Source of the DNA: Pseudomonadota bacterium
GTDB lineage: Bacteria > Pseudomonadota > Alphaproteobacteria > Rickettsiales > UBA6187
NCBI GenBank assembly: GCA_027620075.1
Contig: JAQCEY010000001.1
Location: forward strand, 186,001-250,000
Length of the DNA stretch: 64,000 bases
Direction of reading: 5' to 3'
Shown: positions 7,852 to 16,176 of the stretch, piece by piece
How positions within the stretch are numbered: position 1 is the stretch's first letter
How the letters are laid out: every line of letters begins with the position of its first letter
The notes under the pieces: generated by a model
Told to the model about the DNA's origin: nothing
The model's database searches: none
What the model saw: only the letters and a program-made list of their open reading frames with translations
Made by a program: the position numbers and the translations under genes

Positions 7852-7891
7852 ATTAGGAATCTGTTGCTCTATCCTGCTGAGCTACGGAGTC
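7852..7891 (-). pseudogene. Partial tRNA-Arg copy 2 (5' 40 nt, identical)
   Basis: The 40 bases are identical to the 5' part of the intact tRNA-Arg, from the acceptor strand to the anticodon loop. After the anticodon the sequence turns into the palindrome TCCTAATATTAGGA instead of the T arm. No functional tRNA can fold, but a stable 5'-half transcript could be made if the region is transcribed together with the tRNA. Confidence 0.88.
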
Positions 7892-8019
7892 TTATGAGTT
7901 TGCGGTTATAGCACGTTGTAGTTAATTTTTTCAACAGTTAACTTGCATTAATAATTATTTTATTTTGCAGATATTTTTGCTAGAAATAATAGGTTAAATA
8001 AAATTATCAGGTAGTGTGT

Positions 8020-9489
8020 ATGAAAAATTTTCTTAGACTGGCGACTATAAGGGCGAGATTTGAAAAAAGTTTGTCCCAAATGTTCTCTAATGAAGTCAAT
8101 GCGTATTCCAAGACGCTTCCGATTGTCAGGGAGCTTAACTTAGAATATCGGCGGGAACGTAACATAGTGACAGATGAGCCGTTGGCAGAAGAACATCATG
8201 GTGCAATCAGAGTGGCATCAAAGCAGGAATTTCGTCAAATAGTAGACCTGTTTAATGTAATTGGTATGAAACCGGTGGGATATTATAACTTACACGAAGC
8301 TGCAAAACTGCCGATACACTCAACCGCCTTTCGTGATGTTAGCGAAGACGGGCTAAAAGAAAACAGGTTCAGGGTCTTTGCCTCACTTTTAATTAAAGAG
8401 GCAGTGCCAAAAGAGCTATTGCCTATAGTTGATTCTGCTATTGCCAAGCGTGATATACTCTCCGATGGTGTAAAAAAGATGATAGATATAAATAAATCAC
8501 AAGGAGGGTTAACCGATAAACAGGCGGATATCTTTGTAGCCGAAGCTATAAAAACCTTCCGCCGTGAGGAAGAAGCCGTTGTGTCTAAAAGTGATTACGA
8601 AAAATTGCTCAAAGCAAACAGCGTTATGGCAGATGCCGTTTCATTCCAAAAACCGCATTTAAACCATATGACCCTTAAAGTGCATGATATTGATATTCTG
8701 CATAAAAGATTGCAGGAAAATGGAATGGAAACGATTCCTGCCGTGCAAGGCCCTCCGAAAATGGACGTGCCTCCGTTTTTAAGGCAAGTTTCCATAGTAG
8801 CACAAGAGGAAAAATATAAATTTCCCGATGGCAAGGGGGGATATGAAGAAGGGTTGCATAGGGCGCGTTTCGGTGAATATGAAACAAAAGACGGAATTGC
8901 CTTAACTCCGAAAGGACGGGCATTATATGATGAAGCTTTACAGGCAACTATGAAAGAAGTTTCGGATAAAGATGCAAGATATCAGGAAGTGCTGCAAAGG
9001 AATTTCAGCAAGTTCCCTAAAACAGAAGAAGAATGCCAAAAGCAGGAACTGGCTTATTTTAAGTACTTCCTAAATAAAGATTATAAAGGCGAAAAGCCTA
9101 AAGACTGGAATGATGCAATAGCTAAAGGTGCTGTGGGATATAAAGGAGTTTTATATCAGGACTTTCTGCCTGTTAGTGCCGCAGGGATATTTAAGTCTAA
9201 TGCAAAAGAAGGCGGCTTTATTGATTCTGAAGAACCCAAAGGCAGCAAGGAAAGTTTTGAGAAAGACATAGGTACAAAAGTATTTGACCCTTATGAGCTT
9301 TATGCAAAGGTGGAAATGGAATCTATACGGGAAACAACTGAAAATTTAGGAATAGAGCCTCCCGAGCAATTCAAAAATAAAATAAAAAACGACGGATTTG
9401 CCGGGCGTTCGGGCGATTTTAATCCTAACGCTAAATGGGAGCAGAAGTATAAAACAAAAGATACATCACCCACTCTTTTTAGAACATAG
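8020..9489 (+). CDS. hglS: 2-oxoadipate dioxygenase/decarboxylase (HglS/YdcJ family, DUF1338)
   Basis: The start at ATG 8020 is preferred over the GTG at 8014 because CAGG lies eight bases upstream; it gives 489 residues. DUF1338 proteins such as Pseudomonas putida HglS are Fe(II)-dependent VOC-fold enzymes that convert 2-oxoadipate to D-2-hydroxyglutarate in lysine breakdown. Diagnostic blocks are present: HHGAIRVAS (residues ~59-67), GYYNL...IHSTAFR (~88-107), LNHMTLKV (~215-223) and HRARFGEYE near residue 285. The two His and the Glu of these blocks match the iron ligands of the family. The gene stands alone, so no lysine-degradation neighbours confirm the pathway. It is the first chromosomal gene right of the element and tRNA-Arg. 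Confidence 0.85.
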   Translation: MKNFLRLATIRARFEKSLSQMFSNEVNAYSKTLPIVRELNLEYRRERNIVTDEPLAEEHHGAIRVASKQEFRQIVDLFNVIGMKPVGYYNLHEAAKLPIHSTAFRDVSEDGLKENRFRVFASLLIKEAVPKELLPIVDSAIAKRDILSDGVKKMIDINKSQGGLTDKQADIFVAEAIKTFRREEEAVVSKSDYEKLLKANSVMADAVSFQKPHLNHMTLKVHDIDILHKRLQENGMETIPAVQGPPKMDVPPFLRQVSIVAQEEKYKFPDGKGGYEEGLHRARFGEYETKDGIALTPKGRALYDEALQATMKEVSDKDARYQEVLQRNFSKFPKTEEECQKQELAYFKYFLNKDYKGEKPKDWNDAIAKGAVGYKGVLYQDFLPVSAAGIFKSNAKEGGFIDSEEPKGSKESFEKDIGTKVFDPYELYAKVEMESIRETTENLGIEPPEQFKNKIKNDGFAGRSGDFNPNAKWEQKYKTKDTSPTLFRT

Positions 9490-9608
9490 GCGGTTATTTT
9501 TTTATATTGCACCAAATTGTTGAAAAAAATAGATAATATCTTTTACAATAAGATAAAATACATTTTTTATTAACAGTTTTTTAATAGATTAAGCGTAATA
9601 TTTTAGTT

Positions 9609-10349
9609 ATGTTTAGTGGAAAAAAATGCTCAGGACTTACTTTAACCGAATTAATCACATGCATTGTGGTTATAGGTTTCCTTATCTCCGCTTTTTATTC
9701 CGGTTCAAGTTTATATAGCCGTGCAAAGCTAAATGCTGTTATTGAAGATTTTCACCGGTATGATTTTGCAGTAAGCACTTTCAGGCAAAAATATAATTAT
9801 TATCCGGGTGATATGCCGGCAGCCACTCAGGTATGGCGTGAAAAAACTTCAAATGGGGACGGCAATTCAAAAATCGGGCATAATACGATTAATGAACCTG
9901 AAAGCTATCTTGCATTCCAGCATTTGTCGCTTGCAGGCTATATTGACGGAAGGTTCAGCGGCAGCGGTACAAGGGGAACAAAAATAGGTGTAAATACCCC
10001 CAAAAGCCCATACAGGAATTTAACAACATACTGGTTCTACACCGATAATCTATGGGGGAATTATCCTGAAAGCATAGGTATGTTCTTTTCCGGAATTGAA
10101 TCGGAGGGCTATTCCGACCACAGGATAAAAGCCGTTGACGCATATTTCATAGATAAAAAAATAGATGACTACAGACCTTACACCGGCAAATTGATTACCT
10201 TTTCAACAAAAGACGGTGAATGCGTAACTTCAAATAAAAATTTTACTAATAAAATTGATAATCTAGATGAAGTAAAATATAAAGTTGATGACGAAGATGA
10301 TCGTTGTTCGGTTTTTTATAGTTTAAAAAGAAATACCTTAGATAATTAG
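9609..10349 (+). CDS. Prepilin-type N-terminal domain protein (pseudopilin-like)
   Basis: The 246-residue protein starts with a short basic leader ending in Gly9, followed by LTLTE and a hydrophobic helix (residues 10-30). This is the class III signal processed and methylated by prepilin peptidase PilD, with Glu14 as the conserved +5 residue. A YNYYPGDMP motif near residue 70 is common in type II secretion and type IV pilin-like minor pilins with low-complexity C-terminal domains. The rest is polar and unrecognised; two cysteines near the C-terminus could form a disulfide. No other pilus genes are in the window, so it is an orphan pseudopilin that must rely on machinery elsewhere. Confidence 0.8.
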   Translation: MFSGKKCSGLTLTELITCIVVIGFLISAFYSGSSLYSRAKLNAVIEDFHRYDFAVSTFRQKYNYYPGDMPAATQVWREKTSNGDGNSKIGHNTINEPESYLAFQHLSLAGYIDGRFSGSGTRGTKIGVNTPKSPYRNLTTYWFYTDNLWGNYPESIGMFFSGIESEGYSDHRIKAVDAYFIDKKIDDYRPYTGKLITFSTKDGECVTSNKNFTNKIDNLDEVKYKVDDEDDRCSVFYSLKRNTLDN

Positions 10350-10408
10350 GCTTGCTTTTAAGATAAATAATCTATTTTACTATTTTATCACTTTACTATA
10401 TAAGCCTT

Positions 10409-10433
10409 CTAATAATAATTAACTATATTATTA
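10409..10433. promoter_or_regulatory. AT-rich dyad over the guaA ribosome binding site
   Basis: CTAATAATA (10409-10417) pairs with TATTATTAG (10425-10433) across seven bases, and the right arm runs into the AGGA used by guaA (ATG at 10440). Pairing is weak because it is all A/T except the ends, so a regulatory effect is possible but unproven. Confidence 0.3.
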
Positions 10434-10439
10434 GGAAAA

Positions 10440-11990
10440 ATGCAGGAAAAGATTCTAATTGTCGATTTTGGCTCACAGGTAACACAACTTATAGCACGCA
10501 GGGTTCGTGAGGCAAAAGTATATTGTGAGATTCATCCATATAAAAAAGCTACAAAAGAGTTCCTTACGGAGTTCTCCCCAAAGGCAATAATTTTGTCGGG
10601 AGGTCCTTCTTCGGTTACTGAAGGTCACTCTCCGAGAATCGGAAAAGAAATATTTGAATTTGGCGTTCCGATTTTAGGTATATGTTACGGTCAACAGTTA
10701 ATATGCAACATGTTAGGCGGGAAGGTAACAGGTTCGGAACATAGAGAATTCGGACGAGCCTATGTGGAAATTGTAGAAGAGTCCGCATTATTCGAAGGTT
10801 GCTGGAAAAAAGGAGATAAATATCAGGTCTGGATGAGTCATGGTGATAGGGTAGATGCTTTGCCGGAAGGCTTTAGTGTTATCGGCAAATCCGAAGGTGC
10901 GCCATATGCGGCAATTGCGAACCATGATAAAAATATATATGCAGTGCAGTTCCATCCTGAGGTTACTCATACTCCGGACGGTAAAAAACTGTTAAGTAAT
11001 TTCGTACATAAAATAGCAGGTTGCTCCGATAGTTGGAGCATGTCTTCATTTCTTGATATGGAAGTTGAGAAAATCCGTAAACAAGTCGGTGATAAAAAAG
11101 TTATATGCGGTGTTAGTGGCGGTGTTGATTCCAGTGTTGTTGCTGCTTTAATTCATAAAGCTATCGGCGAACAGCTAACCTGTATTTTTGTTGATTTAGG
11201 TATCTTGCGAAAAGATGAGCGTAAAGAAGTTGAGGACAGGTTTAAAAATAAATTTCATATCCCGATAAAGTCGGTTGACGCATCAGAGCTTTTGTATAAT
11301 AGAATCAAAGGCGTTGATGACCCTGAGAAAAAAAGGAAAATAATAGGAAACACTTTTATTGATGTGTTTGAAGAAGAGGCTGCTAAGGTAGATGGTGCGG
11401 AATTTTTGGCACAAGGTACGTTATATCCTGATGTTATAGAGTCTGTTTCGGTGCATGGTGATGCTGCGGTTACTATAAAATCACATCATAATGTCGGCGG
11501 ACTGCCTGACTATATGAAGCTGAAACTGGTTGAGCCTGTACGGGAGCTTTTCAAAGATGAGGTGAGGCAGCTTGGCTTAGAGCTTGGCATGGATAAAGAG
11601 CTGATAGGTCGTCACCCGTTCCCGGGACCCGGACTTGCGATAAGGATTCCCGGTGAAATAACACAGGAGAAAATAAAGATACTGCAAGAAGCAGATAAAA
11701 TATATATTGACGCTATCAGGGAAGCCGGTCTTTACGATGAAATATGGCAGGCATTTGCCGTACTTCTTCCTGTAAAAACGGTAGGCGTTATGGGTGATGC
11801 CAGAACTTATGAGTATGTTTGTGCATTAAGGGCTGTTACGTCCACAGACGGTATGACGGCTGATTATTATGATTTTTCACATAAGTTTTTAGGCGAGGTA
11901 AGTACCCGTATCATCAACAGGGTTAAAGGGATTAACCGTGTCGTCTATGATATTACTTCAAAACCTCCCGGAACTATTGAGTGGGAATAA
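10440..11990 (+). CDS. guaA: GMP synthase (glutamine-hydrolysing)
   Basis: This 516-residue protein converts XMP to GMP using glutamine and ATP, the last step of guanine nucleotide synthesis. The N-terminal class I glutamine amidotransferase domain has GICYGQQ with the nucleophile Cys (~residue 81) and the catalytic His/Glu in VQFHPEVTH (~residues 170-178). The ATP-pyrophosphatase domain has the P-loop SGGVDSS (~residues 224-230). The C-terminal dimerisation domain ends IEWE, the usual GuaA terminus. Length is normal. An AT-rich dyad (10409-10433) overlaps its AGGA ribosome binding site. It converges with the next gene, with only two bases between their stops. It has no guaB neighbour here. 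Confidence 0.98.
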   Translation: MQEKILIVDFGSQVTQLIARRVREAKVYCEIHPYKKATKEFLTEFSPKAIILSGGPSSVTEGHSPRIGKEIFEFGVPILGICYGQQLICNMLGGKVTGSEHREFGRAYVEIVEESALFEGCWKKGDKYQVWMSHGDRVDALPEGFSVIGKSEGAPYAAIANHDKNIYAVQFHPEVTHTPDGKKLLSNFVHKIAGCSDSWSMSSFLDMEVEKIRKQVGDKKVICGVSGGVDSSVVAALIHKAIGEQLTCIFVDLGILRKDERKEVEDRFKNKFHIPIKSVDASELLYNRIKGVDDPEKKRKIIGNTFIDVFEEEAAKVDGAEFLAQGTLYPDVIESVSVHGDAAVTIKSHHNVGGLPDYMKLKLVEPVRELFKDEVRQLGLELGMDKELIGRHPFPGPGLAIRIPGEITQEKIKILQEADKIYIDAIREAGLYDEIWQAFAVLLPVKTVGVMGDARTYEYVCALRAVTSTDGMTADYYDFSHKFLGEVSTRIINRVKGINRVVYDITSKPPGTIEWE

Positions 11991-11992
11991 TT

Positions 11993-14059
11993 TTACCTTT
12001 TGTTACGCCCGATTATAGAAAATATATTTGAGTAGTTGTCTGTCCATAATTCGGCATGATAATCCTTTGTGGTAATGCTCCTTGCTTCCCCACGCAGTTC
12101 TCTGTCCCATTTGCTATTTTTAGGTGTCAATATTATCCAGTCAGAAGAGTAGTCATATTCATTGTTAGAACCGGAGATAAAATTTAGATATCTGGTTTTT
12201 GACTCTATTTCTTCGGCAATGCGTGCTATAACCCCTCTGTAGTCAAGGTATCTGCTCGAAATATGTATAAATAGTATTCCATTTTCTCTATCCAGTTTTT
12301 GCAAATATATTTCTATGGCTTCTTTAGTTATTAAATGGGTAGGAATGGCATCGGACGAAAATGCATCAACTACAATAATGCTGTATTTTCCGTCGGGCTG
12401 CTTTTCCATCTGTATTCTTCCATCTCCCTCAATTATGTTTATGCGGGTATTGCAATCACGGGTGTATGTAAAATATTCAGGATTATTTGCTATCTTTATT
12501 ACTATGGGGTCAATTTCAAAAAAATCAAGTTGCTGACCATTTTGCCCCAGACATGCAAATATTCCTCCGCCCAAGCCTATTAGACCAAATGGTTTTTCAT
12601 GAAAAAAATCCGGTAGTATGTCTACTATATTAAAAACAGGTCTATAATATGTATATGCCGTATCTCTAATTCCGTTTTTTTCTTTTTGAAGACCATGTAC
12701 GATATTACCGTGTTTGTAAACTATAAGGTCATTCTCGTTATCTTTGAAAATTTTAGATATTCCAAAAAAATTCCTTTCTTTAAACAGCAGCGTGTAGTCT
12801 TCTTCTTTTTGCTGTAAGTAAAGATATAATACGGTCGATAAACACGTTATGGTTATCATTACAAGCGGCAATACGCCTTTGAAAGGTACTTTTTTTAAGT
12901 ATTTTTTTTTGTTTTTCTTTTTAAAGTCTAAAATAGCATATAAAGATAACAAAATTACCGGATAGTACTCTGCAATACTGTCAAAAATATATGGAGCAAT
13001 GACATTTGATAAGCCGCCGAACGCTCCGCCTACCGCAAGCCATAAATAATATGATGTAAGATATTCGGGCTTCGGTTTTTCATCGGCTACCTTTCCGTGA
13101 CAACTTAGGCATATAATGAATAAACCTATCAATAATAATGTTACTTTAGCCGTATGCCATTCATTATCATAAATCGTATATTTGAAAAATATTGAAATAC
13201 TTATCATTAGAAAAAATGCAACAGGGTGTAGAAGCCGTGAGATATTAATAATAGCTTTCCCACGCTCAGTGAATGCAACTATAAAACTTACTAAATATAT
13301 AAGAAGAGGAATAATCCACATTAAGGGAAAAGGTGTAATGTCTATAGAGATGAATAATGTGGTACTTAAGAAAAGAGAGGACGGGATAAAGCCTAGTATT
13401 ACAATGTTAAATGCACTTTTTTTAGATAAACTTTTACCGGTTTTATGCTTTTTCACCGTGGTCTTTGATTTAAACACGTAAAAGTATGTGAGGAATGATA
13501 ATATAGCAAATAGCTTGAATATGCCCCCCCACAATTCCATCTGTTTTTCTATTGTCAGCGTCCATTCAATCAAAAAAGGATAACTTAAAAGTCCCAATAC
13601 GCTTCCCGTATTGCTAATTGCGAATAAATAATAAGGGGAACTGTTAAAGGTGCTGTGATACCATCTTTGTATTAAAGTTGAGTTAGAAGCTAATATAAAA
13701 TAAGGCAGACCTACCGATAAGGATAATGTTATTATTACCCATAGTTCAGGCACAATATTTTCAATGCTCTGTGACGTAATCAGATTAACGGGTATTACGG
13801 TTGCAAGGCATACAACAACTAAAACAGCCTGAACGGCAGATTGTTCTTTTGAAGATAAGCAAGCACTGCCCATTGCAGAATATGCGTATCCTACCAAAAG
13901 CAAGCATTGAAATAATGCTACCGAACTAATCCAGACGGAGGGAGAGCCGCCGACTAAAGGCAAAATGCTCTTAGCCATCATAGGCTGTATAAGAAATAAT
14001 AAAAAAGAACCGATAAAAACGGTTAATAAAAATATAGATTTGGTAAATTTTTCATACAT
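11993..14059 (-). CDS. Membrane-fused spermidine synthase-like protein
   Basis: I choose ATG at 14059 rather than the TTG at 14092; the product is 688 residues. About a dozen hydrophobic segments fill residues 1-420, with MFS-like first helices around LIQPMMAK, a motif of the fused MFS/spermidine synthase family. The C-terminal ~230 residues form a Rossmann methyltransferase-like spermidine synthase domain: GLGGGIFA (the SAM/dcSAM-binding glycine loop), DFFEIDP, IIEGDGR and VVDAFSSDAIP. Substrates are unknown for this fused family; the enzyme need not make spermidine. It is convergent with guaA and runs in the same direction as the bufBC pair, 47 bases upstream, but is probably an independent gene. 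Confidence 0.85.
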   Translation of the reverse strand: MYEKFTKSIFLLTVFIGSFLLFLIQPMMAKSILPLVGGSPSVWISSVALFQCLLLVGYAYSAMGSACLSSKEQSAVQAVLVVVCLATVIPVNLITSQSIENIVPELWVIITLSLSVGLPYFILASNSTLIQRWYHSTFNSSPYYLFAISNTGSVLGLLSYPFLIEWTLTIEKQMELWGGIFKLFAILSFLTYFYVFKSKTTVKKHKTGKSLSKKSAFNIVILGFIPSSLFLSTTLFISIDITPFPLMWIIPLLIYLVSFIVAFTERGKAIINISRLLHPVAFFLMISISIFFKYTIYDNEWHTAKVTLLLIGLFIICLSCHGKVADEKPKPEYLTSYYLWLAVGGAFGGLSNVIAPYIFDSIAEYYPVILLSLYAILDFKKKNKKKYLKKVPFKGVLPLVMITITCLSTVLYLYLQQKEEDYTLLFKERNFFGISKIFKDNENDLIVYKHGNIVHGLQKEKNGIRDTAYTYYRPVFNIVDILPDFFHEKPFGLIGLGGGIFACLGQNGQQLDFFEIDPIVIKIANNPEYFTYTRDCNTRINIIEGDGRIQMEKQPDGKYSIIVVDAFSSDAIPTHLITKEAIEIYLQKLDRENGILFIHISSRYLDYRGVIARIAEEIESKTRYLNFISGSNNEYDYSSDWIILTPKNSKWDRELRGEARSITTKDYHAELWTDNYSNIFSIIGRNKR

Positions 14060-14106
14060 AGAAAAAACAACAAATATTATTACACAAAACAACTAACTGT
14101 TATTTA

Positions 14107-14877
14107 CTAAAAATAAAAATCAACAAAAGTACCGTTCAAAACAAATTTTTGTAATGCCGAGCCTACTTCGAACTCAATATTATCTTTACACGCATCTTCA
14201 AAGGCTTCTTCTAAGTTCTTGCCGTTTTTAAGGTATGTTAAAAATCTATATTCACCTTTTTCAAGTATAATAGTATTAATCTTATATTCGGGTCTTACAA
14301 CTAAAATATCAACACCGCCAGACCTTATGTCTATATTTACTTCACCATCATAATTAGCTTGCGATACTTCCCATATTTTATAAATCGGGTATTCCGAAGA
14401 TATCAGGTAAGATGAGGGGTGAAGTTTAAATTTTATTTTATCAAGATTATCCGGCGGTACTTTAGATAGCCTTTCCCTGTCAATAGGTTGTGAATCAGGG
14501 GCAAAATAAGAAGCATGTAATGCCCGTTCGAGCTTTGCTATGTCTTTTAAGTACGGGTAGTCCTTCAATTGCGGTATGTTTGATATAAAATCGGCAAAAT
14601 TATGACCGTAATCGTCCAGATTGCCGCTATCGGGTTTATTGTCTTTTATATACTCGTTTGCAGCATACTTGAAAAACTGTTCACCCACCAACTTGCATAT
14701 TGCCCCGTATCTGTTCTTTAAAGTGTCATGTAGCGTAATAAGGACGTTGTCTTGATATATTTTTATGCGGTCGGCATTGTCAATATGGCTATTTTTTATA
14801 TTGCTAAATAGAGGCTCATTTTGATTTTCGTAAACTGCATTACTGAAAGATTCCTGTAATTTTTTAAGCGACGGCAT
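14107..14877 (-). CDS. bufC: BufC/HvfC-like protein (DUF2063)
   Basis: The 256-residue protein begins with an LQESFSNAVY helix and a RIKIYQDNVLITLHDTLKNRYGAICKLVG block, the hallmark of DUF2063. These proteins partner with the iron enzyme BufB (DUF692/MNIO) and are thought to present the precursor peptide during maturation of ribosomally made, copper-binding bufferins. A second conserved block LKDIAKLERALHASYFAPD sits near residue 115-133. The start overlaps the end of bufB by 14 bases, so the two are co-translated. The usual third partner, a short Cys-rich precursor, is not visible. Confidence 0.85.
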   Translation of the reverse strand: MPSLKKLQESFSNAVYENQNEPLFSNIKNSHIDNADRIKIYQDNVLITLHDTLKNRYGAICKLVGEQFFKYAANEYIKDNKPDSGNLDDYGHNFADFISNIPQLKDYPYLKDIAKLERALHASYFAPDSQPIDRERLSKVPPDNLDKIKFKLHPSSYLISSEYPIYKIWEVSQANYDGEVNIDIRSGGVDILVVRPEYKINTIILEKGEYRFLTYLKNGKNLEEAFEDACKDNIEFEVGSALQKFVLNGTFVDFYF

Positions 14878-15730
14878 TTTTTTCCTCGTATCTGTTCAGA
14901 ATATCTTGAGCTTTTTTAGCCTCATTCAATAGTATGTCAAATTCGGGGATATTAGTGTCCCATTCAATTAAGGTAGGAACTATGCCTGATAATCCAATTG
15001 TCTGCTCATAAAGTTTCCATACATCATCGGACACTTTATCTCCATGAGTATCAATCAGGATAGGTTTATCTTTAATTTGTTTTTCTTCAAAGCCTGCAAG
15101 ATGAATTTCACCAACCGCATCATAAGGAATGTTTTGAAGATATTCGTTCGCATCAAGATTGTGATTTTTGCATGTTACATATATATTATTGACATCAAGC
15201 AGAAGACCGCAACCGCTTTTCTCAATGGTTTTTTGGATAAACTCCCATTCGGTCATTGTCGAATCGTTATATTCGAGATATGAGGAAGGGTTTTCGACTA
15301 ATATTTTTCGCCCAAGATAGTCCTGTGTATGATTTATATTGTCTACAAGCACAGATAGCGACTCATCGGTATAAGGCAGGGGAAGCAGGTCATTTAATGT
15401 GGTGCTGCCGATATTGCTCCATGAAATATGCTCGGACACTAAACAAGGCTTGAATCTATCAACTATATTCTTTAACTTCTTTAAATGCTCATCGCTCAAG
15501 CCGTCAGCAGAACCAAGAGATAAGCCCACACCATGAAAACTTACGGGATATTTTTCCCGCACCCTTTCCAATATATGAATTGCCATACCGCCTTGGGCAA
15601 AAAAATTTTCAGAATGAACTTCAAACCAGTTCACCTTTGGAGCATTTTCTAAAACCTCCTTATAATGCTTTCCGCGTAGTCCTATTCCTACGTTTTTTGG
15701 AATGCTAAGGTTTTTTAATTCTTTTTGCAC
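14864..15730 (-). CDS. bufB: BufB-like multinuclear iron oxidative enzyme (MNIO, DUF692)
   Basis: The 288-residue protein has all landmarks of the DUF692 TIM-barrel family: GIGLRGKHY at the start, WFEVHSENF, FHGVGLSLGS, VSEHISW, LVENPSSYL, LLDVNNIYV and EIHLAGF. The His, Asp and Glu residues in these motifs bind the iron centre that oxidises cysteines in peptide precursors, as in methanobactin and bufferin maturation. It overlaps bufC. In typical operons the bufA precursor (DUF2282) lies immediately upstream of bufB, but only ~80 bases of non-coding sequence separate bufB from a decayed recombinase. The enzyme is intact in length and motifs. Confidence 0.92.
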   Translation of the reverse strand: MQKELKNLSIPKNVGIGLRGKHYKEVLENAPKVNWFEVHSENFFAQGGMAIHILERVREKYPVSFHGVGLSLGSADGLSDEHLKKLKNIVDRFKPCLVSEHISWSNIGSTTLNDLLPLPYTDESLSVLVDNINHTQDYLGRKILVENPSSYLEYNDSTMTEWEFIQKTIEKSGCGLLLDVNNIYVTCKNHNLDANEYLQNIPYDAVGEIHLAGFEEKQIKDKPILIDTHGDKVSDDVWKLYEQTIGLSGIVPTLIEWDTNIPEFDILLNEAKKAQDILNRYEEKNAVA

Positions 15731-15811
15731 AGTATATTACCTTATATTATTAAAGTATCTTTGTTTCTATTTTTATCGTATTTCCAAAATAACAATGTAA
15801 TGAAATAAATT

Positions 15812-16033
15812 AAAGATTTCAATACCGATGCCGATGAATACTTCGCAATCTCAGTCTATAGCTTGCTTGAGCTATATTCAAGGGCATATAAAACTTTCAA
15901 AAATTCGGAAGTGGAACAGAAAAGACAACTGCTGAAGCTCCTATTTACTAATCTATAAATAACGAGCGGAAGGCTACAGTACGCACTGAATAGACCGTTT
16001 GACCTAATGCTTATTTTGACCAAAACGCAAAAA

Positions 16034-16045
<12 letters not shown>
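15812..16045 (+). pseudogene. Decayed C-terminus of a serine recombinase abutting tRNA-Gly
   Basis: Reading the plus strand from 15812 gives a continuous 48-codon stretch with LLELYSRAY, an EQKRQLLKLLFTNL block and then a stop (TAA, 15956-15958). The same frame continues with LQYALNRPFDL and ends at a TGA inside tRNA-Gly (16043-16045). This aligns with the last ~65 residues of the intact recombinase at 6052-7554 (LVSLASHAY, EKRQLL, FSNL, LVYTLQKPFNL). Both end inside a tRNA on the opposite strand. It is therefore the residue of a second, related element, with everything upstream of the coiled-coil end deleted and an in-frame stop acquired. Confidence 0.88.
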
Positions 16046-16108
<63 letters not shown>

Positions 16109-16176
16109 TCATTAGTAGTTTTTGTGGGGAGAATAATACGCAAAATTATAGCAATTGCAAGAGGCTTTTTGCAATT

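Larger units (their letters stand above)
7591..7891. repeat. Two tandem 151-bp units carrying tRNA-Arg fragments
   Basis: The sequence 7591-7741 is repeated with few differences at 7742-7891, period 151 bp. Each unit starts TTGTCTTTATATATCAG and ends with a copy of the first 40 nt of tRNA-Arg in the same orientation. The full tRNA just before 7591 continues the same phase (ends at 7589, 7740 and 7891). This looks like tandem duplication of a tRNA-Arg unit followed by loss of the 3' halves. Confidence 0.9.

Noticed and set aside
7892-8019. Promoter and small gene between the tRNA repeats and hglS
   Set aside because: The 128 bases are AT-rich without a clear promoter pair, frame or RNA structure.
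12315-12583. Overlapping plus-strand frames in the spermidine synthase-like gene
   Set aside because: They are shadows of the conserved SAM-binding region on the other strand.
15044-15453. Plus-strand frames inside bufB
   Set aside because: They are the opposite strand of a well-supported enzyme and show no family features.
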